Assembly (NCBI GenBank): GCA_949130485.1
Contig: OX422189.1
Location: 4,772,720 to 4,836,719 of the forward strand
Source: Agelas oroides
Taxonomy: Eukaryota; Porifera; Demospongiae; Agelasida; Agelasidae
Reading direction: 5' to 3'
DNA length: 64,000 nt
This document shows positions 1 through 11,227 of this stretch, in pieces. Below the pieces are notes generated by a model, which had not been told where the DNA came from, made no database searches, and saw only the letters and a program-made list of their open reading frames with translations. Within the stretch, counting starts at the first letter, position 1. Every line of letters begins with the position of its first letter. The translations under genes and the position numbers were made by a program.

Positions 1-694
1 CCATTAAGAATCAATTTCATTTTTTTTTATTTATTTATTTTTATATAATAATTCTTGTGATCATATTACATGATACACAAAGGACACAAGAAATGTGTTA
101 TTGTTTGGGTGAAGGGATTTTCTGTATGTTAGATTGTGACTACAAATCTTTTGTGATTTCTTGACTTGATTTAGTGTGGTAAAATTATTCTAATTATAAT
201 TACCAGGTATACATGTATATACATGTACACCGGTACAACCATTCATTTTTTGGTGAAAGCCCATTGGGTATTTATCGTCCGTCTAATTCGCACAAATGCA
301 CAGGAGTGAATGGGGAAGCTTTGCTGGTACATGTATGTGCAGTTGATATAAAAAAAAAAAACACTACAAATCACATGTGAGTCAGTGTCAGTACTACACG
401 TCATGTGAGAATCCGTATTAGGTACTACAAGTCATGTGCGCTATGCCTGGACGTGCAATGAAATCGTTTGCAGTTCATACTTGAGATACCAGTAGTTTGC
501 AGTTCATACTTGAGATACATGTACCAGTAGTTTGCAGTTTATACATGTACTTGAGGGCTTGCAATCTGCTAGGCCCAAAGTTTAGTGGAAAGATGCAAGA
601 TGTTTAAGGTCAGATCACAACCCTCCTTTCGTTTATGAGTGGTGTTCCATATGCTGCTCTTAGGCTACTCTAGCATGTCACTGTCCTTTTGCAG
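1..694. other. No gene recognised; left-edge non-coding sequence
   Basis: AT-rich sequence with frequent short ACATGTA palindromes and no convincing open frame or splice pair. It contains the small direct repeat listed separately. Confidence 0.5.
466..556. repeat. Short tandem repeat, about 3 units
   Basis: The phrase GTTTGCAGTTCATACTTGAG recurs three times with ACATGTACCAGTA spacers of slightly different length. It looks like a young local tandem duplication. Confidence 0.7.
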
Positions 695-873
695 CCCTAC
701 AGGAGCAACCACAAGTAGCCTTCGCACGACTGTGCCCAACTTTCTCTGTCTATTAATGTAAGGGGGACTTGCATGTGTGTCACGTGAGGCGTGAACCTCA
801 CTCAGGGTGACAGTCCAATGGTGTGAGTACATCTCCCATAGATACCATGGCCAGGCTTGTCCAGGGTATGAGT

Positions 874-951
874 TAGCCTTGTTCCCAGACCAATCCCAGA
901 TTTTTGTCTTGCAGTGAGGCGAAATCTGGGAGAGGCCTGGGAGTGAGGCTA
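874..951. mobile_element. Foldback MITE, TAGCCTCGTTCCCAGG family
   Basis: A 78-bp element whose ends are inverted copies (TAGCCTTGTTCCCAGACC at left, GGCCTGGGAGTGAGGCTA at right). It is flanked by GGTATGAGT and GGTATGAGC, a 9-bp target duplication with one mismatch. It has no coding capacity. Confidence 0.75.
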
Positions 952-1199
952 GGTATGAGCAGCTGTGTGTGTACTATAACTTTGTGTAGCCACCTAAACA
1001 TGGTTAATGAGGTGTGTGTAGCAGCATAGCCGCCCAAACACAGTCATGAGTGGTTAATGAGGCATATGTAAATGTGGCAGTTTATTTTGCATAACCGCCC
1101 AAACGTAGTTGTGGTACGTACTCTGTTATAATGGATGATGGGTGGTCGCGAACGATTAACCTGTGACGCCACACCTTCAGACCCCCTCCTGATGTCCAG
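952..1199. other. Non-coding, imperfect tandem phrases
   Basis: Three imperfect copies of a phrase CATAGCCGCCCAAACA...GGTTAATGAGG lie between about 983 and 1105. No gene is seen. Confidence 0.4.
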
Positions 1200-1276
1200 G
1201 TAGGTTACTGCACAAGATGAGTGCATTTCAGATTGTGAAGAAAGTCCCTTGGGACCAGAACGTTGTACGTGTACAT
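1200..1276 (+). CDS. Possible internal exon of an unrecognised plus-strand gene
   Basis: A pyrimidine-rich stretch ends in CCAG at 1199. The next 77 bp are open and read (x)RLLHKMSAFQIVKKVPWD then QNVVRVH, followed directly by the donor GTAAGT at 1277. The residue composition looks like real protein and both splice sites fit consensus. The exon would be entered after one base of a codon and left at a codon boundary. It could belong to the same gene as the exons at 5002 and 8104, but then at least one exon is missing between them because the phases do not join directly. I recognise no family. Confidence 0.28.
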
Positions 1277-1497
1277 GTAAGTGCTAAAGTTTGAGGTACA
1301 CAAGAATAATTGTTTATAGCAAATGTTCAGTTGAGCTTTAGTCTCCACTGCACTAGTAATAACAACAATAGTGATGAAAAACAACTGTAAGTTGGAAAAG
1401 GAAGACATTACTTTGCACAATAAGCAAGACCAGCACAGATTAGCAGTTGATTGTGATACAGGTACATGTGTATATAAATTGTGTATGTTGCATGCAT

Positions 1498-2409
1498 TCA
1501 CTGTATGTAAATATCAATACGTTCAATTGGAGTATCTTCATGGCGCGTGGCAGTACTTGCGCAGATTCTCACTTCAAGATTGCTGGTACTGGGAGAAGAA
1601 AGCTGTCTTACGAACCACGGTGGGGAGTTGTACGAACAGCAGCTGCTAATGTTCCCACAACCCATTCCGTCCCAGAGAGGATCACTGCTCTCAAACACTT
1701 GATGTGTTTGAAAAGTGGTGGTGCCTGCTTCACAAAAGTAGTTATTTCCAACAAAGGTGGGAACGCTGATTGTGTGAGGGTTTCTTGGGTTGGTACACGG
1801 ACATACCTCTGCGCTATTATCAGTCTCATCGAGACCAGCAGCAAATGTCCAAATATGGTTACGTTGTCCTACACCATTTGTTATAATAACTCCATCAACG
1901 TAATTGTCATTGATAGTCAGTGAGCGGAGGGCATTGTAGTAATTGAAGGCATTTGTGCTACCAAACTGGTAGCCAATGATCCTCCCGCACACCTTGCTGT
2001 AGCGTCTCCCACCCACACTGTACGTGACAGAGGAACAACTTCCAACTTCGCTAGTTCCCCTCCCGCATGCCTTGGTTGGTGTTTCAAACTCTCGCCATGC
2101 TGGTGGGCAGTGTTGGGTGCGGTCAGTCATGTCAAGATAGGCAACACGTGTCCAGTTTGCTCCACTACACGGAAAGTCCTCGGTGACATTACTCTGTGTT
2201 AGAACCAAGATGCGGTCTAGGAGGACATCTGTTTCGGTGTCAATCCGGCTCAGCAGTTGTCGTTCTTGTGCTTCTGAGGGGCATCCCTCACTCTCTGGTA
2301 CAACTATGGCAGGGTAGCTCAAAGGTAGAGTGTTATCTGTGGCTTCTTGGCCACTCACGTTTACAGTCCCTACAGCCAGGAAGACCAGTAGCAGTAGATG
2401 AGTCAGCAT
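1498..2409 (-). CDS. Secreted cysteine-rich protein with HIWTFAAGLDE core
   Basis: Single-exon gene for 303 residues. Residues 1-20 form a signal peptide (hydrophobic LLLLVFLAVG, small residues before GQE), so the product is probably secreted. The mature part has 13 cysteines, sequons NVT, NWT and NIS, a CPPAWREF block at 101-108, HIWTFAAGLDE at 185-195, a CPCTN pair at 203-207, and DPLWDGMGC...CC at 243-258, ending near EVRIC. I know this block order from uncharacterised secreted proteins of sponges and cnidarians; no biochemical role is known to me. It is free of introns although neighbours are spliced. A TATAAAA lies about 115 bp upstream. If the flanking plus-strand exons form one gene, this gene is nested in its intron on the opposite strand. 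Confidence 0.85.
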   Translation of the reverse strand: MLTHLLLLVFLAVGTVNVSGQEATDNTLPLSYPAIVVPESEGCPSEAQERQLLSRIDTETDVLLDRILVLTQSNVTEDFPCSGANWTRVAYLDMTDRTQHCPPAWREFETPTKACGRGTSEVGSCSSVTYSVGGRRYSKVCGRIIGYQFGSTNAFNYYNALRSLTINDNYVDGVIITNGVGQRNHIWTFAAGLDETDNSAEVCPCTNPRNPHTISVPTFVGNNYFCEAGTTTFQTHQVFESSDPLWDGMGCGNISSCCSYNSPPWFVRQLSSPSTSNLEVRICASTATRHEDTPIERIDIYIQ

Positions 2410-2522
2410 GGTCCTCCCACTAGCACAGTTCTTGAGTTATTAAACTACGCACAGCTAGCATGTAGTAATGCTATCAGTTTCTCGTAAAGTACTTGAGTGT
2501 AGTAGCAATGGTGGTATGGTGG

Positions 2523-2529
2523 TTTTATA
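2523..2529 (-). promoter_or_regulatory. Possible TATA box of the secreted-protein gene
   Basis: TATAAAA on the minus strand, 114 bp before the ATG at 2409. Spacing suits a TATA box with a short leader, but the surrounding sequence is AT-rich, so chance is possible. Confidence 0.3.
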
Positions 2530-2838
2530 CATGTACATTCAGTAGGAGTGACACATGATAGTATTTGGCTTGCATGTGGGAGGATATACTGTCAAAGCAG
2601 GCCTTGTTTTCCCACGTGTAAATCTGCCGGTAGTGATTATACTTCATGAATCTCAGCTATGCAGATTGAGATTGTAGTACACAAAAACATGCGACAGTGT
2701 GTGTAGGTATGTCAGTGTTGTTGGAGGTATAGGACTCCAAACAAAGACATACAAAGATACATGTCATTAACAGCATGGCATAGCCTGTCCACACCGTTCG
2801 GTGTGGAATGAAAAGCACTTACTGTGGTAGGCTATGCA

Positions 2839-2946
2839 TAGCATTGTTCCCAGGCCCCCTGCCCAGTTTCCCAGTATGGTAAAGTAGCTGTAAGTTTAGT
2901 CTGGCACTTGCAGTATAGTAAAGTGGGAAAGGGCCTGGAAAGCCTA
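2839..2946. mobile_element. Degenerate foldback MITE, TAGCCTCG family
   Basis: Left end TAGCATTGTTCCCAGGCC and right end GGGCCTGGAAAGCCTA are inverted copies. No target duplication can be seen, so the copy is old or incomplete. Confidence 0.5.
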
Positions 2947-3099
2947 CCCATATTACATGTTCAGAGTCTTCAGACATAGCGCACGTGACTTGCAGTACCT
3001 GATACAGATTCTCATGTGACTTGTATAAAATATAAAATCAGGCTTTTTATACACTACATGCAGCTGCAAGGCTTCCCCATTGACTCCTGTACATTAGAC

Positions 3100-3290
3100 A
3101 TATGATCAAGTATGTTGATACGTACGTAGGTACGTATGATGAAGTATGTTGATACGTAGGTACGTATGATGAAGTATGTTGATACGTAGGTACGTATGAT
3201 CAAGTATGTTGATACGTAGGTACGTATGATCAAGTATGTTGATACGTAGGTACGTATGATCAAGTATGTTGATACGTAGATACGTATGTG
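3100..3290. repeat. 30-bp minisatellite, about 6 units
   Basis: Unit GATACGTAGGTACGTATGAT followed by SAAGTATGTT, nearly identical between copies, with alternating GATGAAG and GATCAAG variants. Confidence 0.9.
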
Positions 3291-3299
3291 TTTTTCTAA

Positions 3300-4193
3300 T
3301 GTACTGCAGTCATGATCAATGTAGCATAACACTTCCTGTGTTAAAACAAATTACTACTAGTACTTGAAAATAATAGCATACATGTACATAGTTATAGTCC
3401 CAGAACAACAGGATGCCTGTGTGAGCTGTACCATGACACTTTTCTCTAAGCTGTAAGCACTTTTGCAGACAATAGAGTGACAAACTTTGTTTAGCTACAT
3501 GCCATGGGCTGTGATCTGATACTCCACTGGTAACGCCTTAGCTATATAACAGCTCAATGCCGCAGTGTATTGCTTAACTTAGCCTACCTGTAACCAAGCC
3601 GACTTCGGCGAACTCGAGTGCAGCTTCTTGCCAAGTAGATGTGACAAGCAGAAATGGTGCAGGAATACAATCAGGGTGGATAGGTGGGTTAAGGACCCAC
3701 CCATGGCAGCCCATGCTGTGATGCCTCAGAAGGATGAAAATTACTGTCTAGCCTCATGTAATGGGAATTGAGGCTAACTAGTTGCAACCCAGTACCGTTT
3801 CTGCTCCAGCCAAAACTGCAATAGATTGGTAAACTACGGTCTATGTTAAAGATGAACATGGTATGTAGACTACATGTACACAGCATAGCCGTGTGCCTCA
3901 TGTAGACACTCCAATTGGCCTCGTTAACCTGTGAAGGTCGTGTCCCTCATGTGAACCAAACCATCATTTCTTTCAGAATTTTTATCCTACTGTTTTACAT
4001 CTTAACTGTCCCCGTTAACTCTCATCAAGCTCTACACATGTAGAGCCTACATGTACCTTTACATGTGTTTTCACCTGAGTCTTGTGCTCAGGCTCCACCC
4101 TCTCTCGTGTGTGGGTCAGGCACAAGACCATGTTTGCCCCAACATAGATGGGACTATAGAGGTGGGGCAAAGTGAATGGGGAGGATCTAGCCT
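3300..4193. other. No gene recognised
   Basis: Several acceptor-like and donor-like sites occur, for example TTTTGCAG near 3467, but the enclosed sequence has stops in all frames. Confidence 0.4.
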
Positions 4194-4201
4194 TTGCCCA
4201 G

Positions 4202-4515
4202 TAGTCTCGTGCCCAGACCCCACCCGCGAGGAGAGGGTCTGGTGACATCCGACTGATTCCTCGGGCTTCAATAAAAATTCATAGCTTACTGTATGCATAC
4301 ATGTGGTTGCGAACTGATAACTAATTTATGCGCCAAAAAAGTGCTGTGTCATCGTGTTGAAGTAGTCAAGAATTTCCAGTGTTGCACCACAGATTGTGTT
4401 TTCTGCAACGTGATTGGCGGTTGCAAAATTGTCCGCCGAAAGCAATCAAAGCCCGAGGGATTGGTCGGATGTCACCAGACCCTCTCCTCGTGGGTGGGGT
4501 CTGGGCACGAGACTA
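4202..4515. mobile_element. Foldback MITE, TAGTCTCGTGCCCAGACC family
   Basis: A 314-bp element. The left arm begins TAGTCTCGTGCCCAGACCCC and the right arm is its inverse ending GGGCACGAGACTA; the arms extend about 60-70 bp through GGGTCTGGTGACATCCGAC. TTGCCCAG flanks it on both sides (4194-4201 and 4516-4523), an 8-bp target duplication. No coding capacity. Confidence 0.85.
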
Positions 4516-4802
4516 TTGCCCAGGCACTCATGCATGGGTGGAGCCTGGGCAGAGGCTAGTGGTGGATCTACAAATGTACCTAGCTTAATTGACAGGTTGC
4601 TTGGGTAGCCTCCAAATCTTGAGGTAAAGTTATGAGATTCATTATTCAACTCAGACCAATCTGTAATTCTATACTTACACAATTAAGATTTCTTCCCAAA
4701 ACTGAGTAGTTTGACAGTAATATCTTATTATTGTGTGTATATGTCTGTGCACACATGGCCACACACGTCCATGTGCACGCACACATTCACACATGCATGC
4801 AT

Positions 4803-4803
<1 letters not shown>

Positions 4804-4901
<98 letters not shown>

Positions 4902-4902
4902 A
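4804..4902. repeat. (CA)n microsatellite
   Basis: About 99 bp of uninterrupted AC dinucleotide. Confidence 0.97.
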
Positions 4903-5001
4903 CATAAAAATACATGTAGCCATTCACACTTGGCAATCCGACACTGGGCCTACCTGAGCGGACAAAGCAGTTCCTCATCTCTCCCCCTGCTTCCCCTCCA
5001 G

Positions 5002-5082
5002 TTGGCTGGGAACATTTTGAGGAGCAGCCCCCATGCGTGGACTTTGCCCTTGTGACAGCCCTAGCAAGCCTGCAGCTGCCAG
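5002..5082 (+). CDS. Internal exon of an unrecognised plus-strand gene
   Basis: An 81-bp stretch between a strong acceptor (long C/T tract ending CCTCCAG) and a donor AG/GTATAA. One frame is open and reads (x)GWEHFEEQPPCVDFALVTA then LASLQLP(G); the other two have stops. The exon starts after one codon base and ends after one codon base. The last base joins in frame to the exon at 8104 (G + GA = Gly), which supports both. I do not recognise the family. Confidence 0.5.
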
Positions 5083-5163
5083 GTATAATTAACTTTTGTT
5101 TCCAGGCCATCCCTTGCATCCCAGCCAAAAATGGCCTTCTCTTTCATTCATTATTTCTGGTTG

Positions 5164-5485
5164 GGGTACAGGAGGGATCCTGGGAATGAGACTGGCCAGG
5201 AGTACAGGAGGGATCCTGGGAATGAGACTGGCCAGGTGTTGGGTGCAGGAGGGCTCCTGGGAATGCGACTGGCCAGGTGTGGGGTACAGGAGGGATCCTG
5301 GGAATGAGACTGGCCAGGTGTGGGGTACAGGAGGGATCCTGGGAATGAGACTGGCCAGGTGTGGGATAAAGGAGGGATCCTGGGAATGAGACTGGCCAGG
5401 TGTGGGGTGCAGGAGGGATCCTGGGGATGAGACTAGCCAGGTATGGGATAAAGGAGGGATCCTGGGAATGAGACTAGCCAGGTAC
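5164..5485. repeat. 41-bp minisatellite, about 8 units
   Basis: Unit GGGATCCTGGGAATGAGACT followed by GGCCAGGTGTGGGGTACAGGA. The phrase CTGGGAATGAGACT resembles the end of the TAGTCTCG foldback elements, so the array may have grown from one element end. It lies in the proposed intron 5083-8103. Confidence 0.92.
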
Positions 5486-5506
5486 ATGTATGGGTTACTA
5501 GACTAC

Positions 5507-5879
5507 TAGCTTCGTTCCTGGGCCTTCACTACCGTCCATTTTTTATTGCTTGCAGTGTGCAAAAACAGAGGGGGGAAGGCCTGGGAGATTTAGTCAAGTG
5601 CACAGCGATGTGACATAATGATAAGTAGACACACAGGGGACAGTGCCTGACAAAGAAAATTCCAAGGCCCATCTTGTAATACCTTGTTCAAGAACTTGAA
5701 ACTATAACTTTTTAAAGGCAGTGTCAATACAGCTCAATTGTTTGGTAGATTTGAGGCTGATCAACTGCTCCTTGTGTGTCTATACTCTGTCTACCCGACA
5801 TCATTGCACATGATAATTAACTCACCCAGGCCTTCCCCTTCACTGTATTGCACACTGCAACGGCCTGGGGACGAGGCTA
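5507..5879. mobile_element. Foldback MITE, TAGCCTCG family, 373 bp
   Basis: Left end TAGCTTCGTTCCTGGGCC, right end GGCCTGGGGACGAGGCTA. Flanks CTAGACTAC (5498-5506) and CTAGACTAT (5880-5888) are a 9-bp duplication with one mismatch. A partial internal copy of the arm near 5565 suggests a compound element. Confidence 0.75.
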
Positions 5880-5888
5880 CTAGACTAT

Positions 5889-7367
5889 GTGGTGAGGTAA
5901 TGAAACTACATGTATGTGTGCCCTACTACATGTTGTGTGCGCAGAGTAAGCCTTGTGTGTGCAATTGCAAGGCGTGGTAAAAGACTGAGGAGAACAGAGC
6001 TCAAGGCATGACGAAGGGTGGCAAAGCGTGCTTTTAAGGATTTAGCCGATGTTAGTGGTATGTTGCAGCCTTTGCCTAGCACCACAGTGACATGGCATAG
6101 TGACTTCATCGTCTTTTCACTTCACTCTTTACCTTTACTTCCTTGACTGCTCTGCTTGCCCCTTAAATTCCCTGAGGTTCTGTCTTCATGCTTCACTTTG
6201 TCTGGCTCTCTGTTCTTTGGTCTTGCAAGGCACTGGCTGCACTCTGCTGACCCCTCCAAAAATGATAAAGAACAACGAGACGTTGTAGCACTGTAGGTGA
6301 TAAACTTACAACAATGTACATAAGCTGTGTAAACCCAAATGTTTCAATTTGCATTCCTAAGTGTGATGGTTGTTTGCACACACATGTATATAAATGTATA
6401 AGCCACACCTTGCCAACCGAGAACAGATACTGCACAATTAGTAGTAGTCTCACACTAAGCACTCCGCAATGAGCAATAAGTATTTTACAATCTTATTTTT
6501 GTGGCCCCTCCTTTAGTTTTAGTTTTTAAAGCATGTTGCAATAATAATCAACAAGAGGACTACAGTGTTAGGAAAACCCTTGAGACCAAAGCTTGAGTGA
6601 GGTGTCCTTACTTCATGGCTGTGCTGTATGAGGGGGTTTAGTGTAGTTCCTACAAGGTGCATGATTACTGTGAGTTTGGTTTGCTATGCTGTTAGCACTC
6701 ACAGCGTTTGTATGAGTAAAATACACTGTACAAGCAAAATGTAGCATTACTGTTGGTGTTTAGTGGGGTGTTTCAATCAACAACATTGTTTGTGCAACTG
6801 GCAATTAAAATTATTACCCAACTAGTTATTTCATCAAGCTTTTATTCTTAAACCGAGGCTTTCCCTGTGTTATTTGTGCTCCCTCAGATTTATGTGTAGC
6901 CTTGGGTTTATCCAAGTGCCTGATCTATGTGTATGTGCCACGTATTCTAGCTTGCAATCCCTTCTTGTGTTGACCATGATTATCAACACATCTTTCCACA
7001 ATCATCTTCGCACCAGCCCTGGTTGCTTATATGGTAGGAAATCAATTGTCTGAACTTCAGTCCTCAAGATAATGATATTCATTGGTATTTTGCTGTGCAT
7101 TAAATGGAAAGCACTCCACTAATGTGGCTAATTTACTAATATAAACCTGCAGCACTTTACATACTATCATAACAACTATTATAATTACAAGAATGTTGTA
7201 TATGTGCCCACTCACCCACCCACTTACGAGCACACATGTTTGAACTGCAGGCAAGTGTACTCAAAACAAAGAGGAGAGACACACAAAGTTGTTGCTGTCA
7301 ACATGTTTATAGTACATAGCACAGTATTAGCACAACATGCCCTCTCAGGCTGTAAGAGGGTACATAC
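5889..7367. other. No gene recognised
   Basis: No supported exon. A piece near 7060-7120 (TTTTGCTGTGCATTAAATGGAAAG) matches the interior of the pogo-like MITE at 47338-47535 and is probably a relic of it. Confidence 0.4.
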
Positions 7368-7369
7368 TA

Positions 7370-7842
7370 TAGTGGAACCCCTCTATAGCGGACACCATTG
7401 GGAACCAACATTTTGTCTCTCGTAGTGAGGTGTCCCTAACTCTGGGGCTTCCGGTATATTTCCGGTAGGCGTAGTACTGCGTAATCGGCTGTTGAGCACA
7501 GCATGGCTACGTTTTCAGAGCTTTCCCTTGCTGTAGGCTGGCAGGGCAGAGGGTAGTACTATAAGTAACAGTGCAAGCCTAGTGTCAAGTTGTTAACTCC
7601 AGCAGCAATGGTGGATAATCTTGCTGAAAAGGTTGAGTGTCCACTAAATTGGGTTCGTTAAGTACTGTTTGCGTACAATTGGGACACTGAGAACTGTCCA
7701 TTATATGGAGTAGCAGGGTGTCCGCTGTTCAGGGGTTGCTTACGTACTGAAGTAAATGGAAGGACAGTTGGGACTTTCAGAATTATCCATTATATCATGG
7801 GTATCCTCTGTTAAGGGGTGTCCGTTAAGCGGGGTTCTACTG
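7370..7842. mobile_element. Pogo/Tigger-like MITE, 473 bp
   Basis: Ends TAGTGGAACCCC and (inverted) CAGTAGAACCCC, each preceded by a TA target duplication, followed by a GCGGACACC-like subterminal motif that recurs inside several times. CAGTRGAACCYC plus TA is the signature of pogo/Tigger elements. No transposase remains. Confidence 0.75.
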
Positions 7843-7934
7843 TAGAGGAAAAGACAACGAAAAGTAAATTAAAAATTACACAATGTCTATCTTGTCTGAG
7901 TGTGTGATGGCAATCTTGGCAGTGTTTCGGTATT

Positions 7935-8101
<167 letters not shown>

Positions 8102-8103
8102 GC

Positions 8104-8305
8104 AGGAGATGTTCATGAGGTTCATGAGGGGTCAGCAACCGTCCCTAGCATTGTGGTAGTCACTCCTGAAGACACTGAACTTGATCTTACCCCCACCGTG
8201 ATGAGAGAGACACAGAGAGATCAGCCGGCTGTGAGAATATCATCCCTTCCTGCCACCATCGTACACACTGCAAGACCTCCTCTGCATGAGCCCCACCACA
8301 GCTGA
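8104..8305 (+). CDS. Terminal exon of an unrecognised plus-strand gene
   Basis: After the acceptor CACGCAG the sequence is open for 66 codons to a TGA: GDVHEVHEGSATVPSIVVV, then TPEDTELDLTPT, ending LHEPHHS. Composition (acidic, Pro/Thr-rich, no low complexity) looks like a disordered cytoplasmic tail. It joins in phase to the exon at 5002-5082 across a 3.0-kb intron. The acceptor sits at the end of a (CA)n tract instead of a normal pyrimidine tract, which is odd. Product unknown. Confidence 0.5.
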
Positions 8306-8765
8306 ATTTCATCGTTTTCATTTTTGTACCAAGTTTATCATCAACCATTCCCCCTCATTGGGTATTTTGTTGAACAAGCCATGTATCCAGTATGCATAAA
8401 GAAGCCCAAGTTCTATAAAAGTTGTTTAGCAAATGTGTGAAACATGCATAGCAGCCCATGAACAAGGCTGATGTTCGCATTTCTGCATGCTCATTACGGC
8501 CTAATCTCCATAGCTTACAATACTAGGTTTGCGTTACATTGTATAACATTATGCATACAATGTCATGGTACCATAAAGGCTGAGGACAGTGTGTACCTTC
8601 AATGTTATAATATACTGCAACATCAACACAAAGTAAGAGGGCAATAATTTTTTTGCTAATGACCTTCAATACACAAGGAGAAGGAATGTTTTCTTGCCAG
8701 TAAACAACGAAGTAAAGAGAAAGTTATCGTTTGACTAACGTAAACTTGCTAGTTCAGGAATAACA
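8306..8765. other. No gene recognised; 3' flank between convergent genes
   Basis: AT-rich sequence between the stop of the plus-strand gene and the stop of the minus-strand gene A. No clear AATAAA was found on either strand close to the stops. Confidence 0.4.
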
Positions 8766-8963
8766 TTATGTAAGAAGGTCTTTAGCTGAACGGCTGCCGG
8801 TAATGATCTGCATCAGCCTGATTCTATGAAGTTTTGAGGAAATCCCCAAGTCATTCTCAAGACTTTTCTCATCTAACTCACTGAGGATCTCACCATCAAT
8901 ACACTCCCTTGCGACCGTCTCCTTGTACTGCCCTAAGCTCATTGCCTCAAAGAGCCTCTGAAT
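8766..8963 (-). CDS. SAM-domain exon of copy A
   Basis: 198 bp, 65 codons plus TAA. It reads IQRLFEAMSLGQYKETVARE... and ends IITGSRSAKDLLT. The helical SAM pattern (LGQY, LSELDEKSLENDLGI, HRIRLMQ) is clear. It is the same length in all four copies. Confidence 0.85.
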   Translation of the reverse strand: MQRLFEAMSLGQYKETVARECIDGEILSELDEKSLENDLGISSKLHRIRLMQIITGSRSAKDLLT

Positions 8964-11227
8964 CTAGTATGATGGACAAGGAGATTGTGTAGCATCACAA
9001 TAACAAATATGTGACAAGTTAATGCTACTAGTCATTGCTTTATTGTGTTACAAGATGTCTATTGGCTGCCCATCTATCTGTATGGAAGTGAGTTAGCTAG
9101 TCACATGTGACCACACACACCACCATATATACCAAGCATCGTTAACGCTTCTACGGAATGTCATGCTGATTGATATACTTCTAAGATGACTGCTGTTGTC
9201 TAGTATGTGGAATCAGTGCTTCTTACCTGTGTGTTGTCCAGTGAGTGCAAGTACAGTTTGTTTTCCTGGTTTGGAGACATGCTGCTGCTACTTTTCTCCA
9301 TTGCAGCAGATTCCAGGCCAAAGTTTAGGTTCTGGACTTGACTTTCTAATGACAGGAGCTTTTTCGTCACCTGTTCTAAAGTAGACTGCATTTTATTCAG
9401 TTTCTGGATTGCCTCGTCATGTTTCTTGCTCTGACTTTCGAGAAGGCTCACTCTTGCTTGAAGAGGCTCTGCTGTGGGGTGAAAGTGCACATACGAATCA
9501 TTCAAATTGGAAGTAGGCTTTGCACTCACTTCTGGTTTCTTCTTAACAGCAGGTGCTGGCGTTGGAGATGGTTTTAAGCCCACTGTGCCTTTGGGAGGAA
9601 CTTTGGGTTTTCTTTGTGGATAGACATCTTCTACTGCCTCATACTGTGAGGTTGAAGGTTGTAAGGGCTTTTTAGGTGCATCTGGTATGCCAGAGCCAGG
9701 TGGCTGCGGTTTAGGTTCTTCAGAAAAACTGGTCAACCTTCTAGCTTGGGGAAAGTGTCTTTGGCCAAGTTCTGACTCACCTGGTAAAGATTCATACACA
9801 TGTGGTTCACTCTCTTTTGAGGGCAAAAGCGATTTTGCTGATGGAGGTTCTCTCAGTGTTGGTTTGACAACATTGAGTGTTGGTGAAGGCATTGGTAGAG
9901 ATATTTGGTCAGCAATGGAAGATTCTAGCTCTACCCCTACCATTTCCTGGCCTTTCTGAACTTCAGCATAGAGCAGTGACTGCAGTCTGGCTGCACGAGC
10001 AGACCTCATTTCTCTCAGATACTTGAGCTTGCTTGGATGAAACTCTCTCATGATGTGCTTGGTGTCATCACAGAGAAGCTGTACTTCCTGAGTACTGGGT
10101 GACTCCAGGACGGCTACTTCCACTTCAGCAAGATAATCTGCTAGTGGAATATCAAGCAAAGTGATCTTTCCAGAATCTTTGTGGGCTGGTTTCTTGCTAA
10201 GTGAAGCAACAAGAGACGTTTCAACCTTACTTTCGGTGATAAGGATAGAGCCTGACAAAACAGAGCTTGGAAACTTTTTCACAATAGCCTGAGGAGTGAT
10301 CGTTTCATCGATAAACATGACTGCCTTACATGGTATGCATGTGAGAATCTCTGGGAGATGTAGGCGAATGAGGGAAGGCTTGGTGGAGAAGTCACCTTCA
10401 CAGTTGGCTTGGAGAACCTTCACACTATTTGTTGTGAAGCTGAATACTTTCAGGGCTTCGACCCCATGGATCTCAATAGACTGAACTTTAAGGATTTCAT
10501 TTTCTTGCACTGAAGATGTCTCATCTGCTCCCGGGAAAGCTTTCATAGCACAAACCACTTTTGGAAGAACTTTTAGTGCCATGATGTCTGAAGCCTTATG
10601 GAATGTGGTTCCATCCATGCTCTCCTGTTGGCTAAACACCAGACCAAATTGAAGAGTCGAGGCAAGAGGGACACTGTACATACTTCCCTGTGTATCCTTG
10701 ATGGTGACAACTTTCTGGTGTTTTGCAAAATGGACATTGTAAAGCTCATCTGTGATCAGTTCTACATTCTGGCCATAGTAGCCCTGTAAAACTTTGACAC
10801 ATGCTGGAAGAGACTTAGAATACTTTTGCACAACTTGTTGAAGTGAATGGCTTTCTGAATAAGAAATTTCACCATCAGTTGTGGCTATACCAGTGGGTGG
10901 CATGGATACTCCAGCATAAGAAGGATTGGACTGAGTATGAATATCATCGGAAGTGTGTCCTGCACACAATTCAGGAGAATCGTATACAGCTTCAGTGATG
11001 TTGCCACGATTTGCCCTTTGTGGTGACATTGGTTTCTTGGAAGCACTATTTGGTGCTACAGTGGCAGTGGTTATGTGCCTTACTGCTGGTGGGAGTCCAT
11101 GACCACCATGGATGCTGGAGTAATGTTGACGTCCTTTGGTGGAATGGAGTGGTGAGCTGGAATAGCTTACACTTTTTGAACGTGGTACGGGAGGAGGAGG
11201 TTTCTTGGTGTGTGGTTTGAGATCCAT
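8766..11227 (-). CDS. CABIT-SAM adaptor, GAREM-like, copy A
   Basis: Two coding exons: 11227-9227 and 8963-8766, joined in phase 0 (donor CAG/GTAAGA, acceptor CTAG/ATTCAG) across a 263-bp intron; 732 residues. Residues 8-14 are a KKPPPP SH3-type ligand. About 125-420 form a CABIT module with two halves (LPACVKVLQGYYG..., LPKVVCAMKAF...). Residues 430-590 are a Pro/Tyr-rich linker with YEAVEDVYP and PKVPPKG; 590-645 a predicted coiled coil; 668-732 a SAM domain. Vertebrate GAREM proteins have the same CABIT-linker-SAM order and act as GRB2/SHP2-binding adaptors downstream of EGF receptor. The start was chosen because all four copies align from this Met-Asp/Asn; a longer frame extends 36 codons upstream but is not shared. 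No signal peptide. Confidence 0.82.

Noticed and set aside
695..757. Possible exon between TTTTGCAG and GTAAGG
   Set aside because: One frame is open but its phase does not join the candidate exon at 1200, and a more protein-like frame is closed by TAA before the donor.
3100..3290. CRISPR-like regular repeats (also 5164-5485 and the 15-mers at 36168-36953)
   Set aside because: No unique spacers of constant length; repeats are contiguous, and the genome is eukaryotic.
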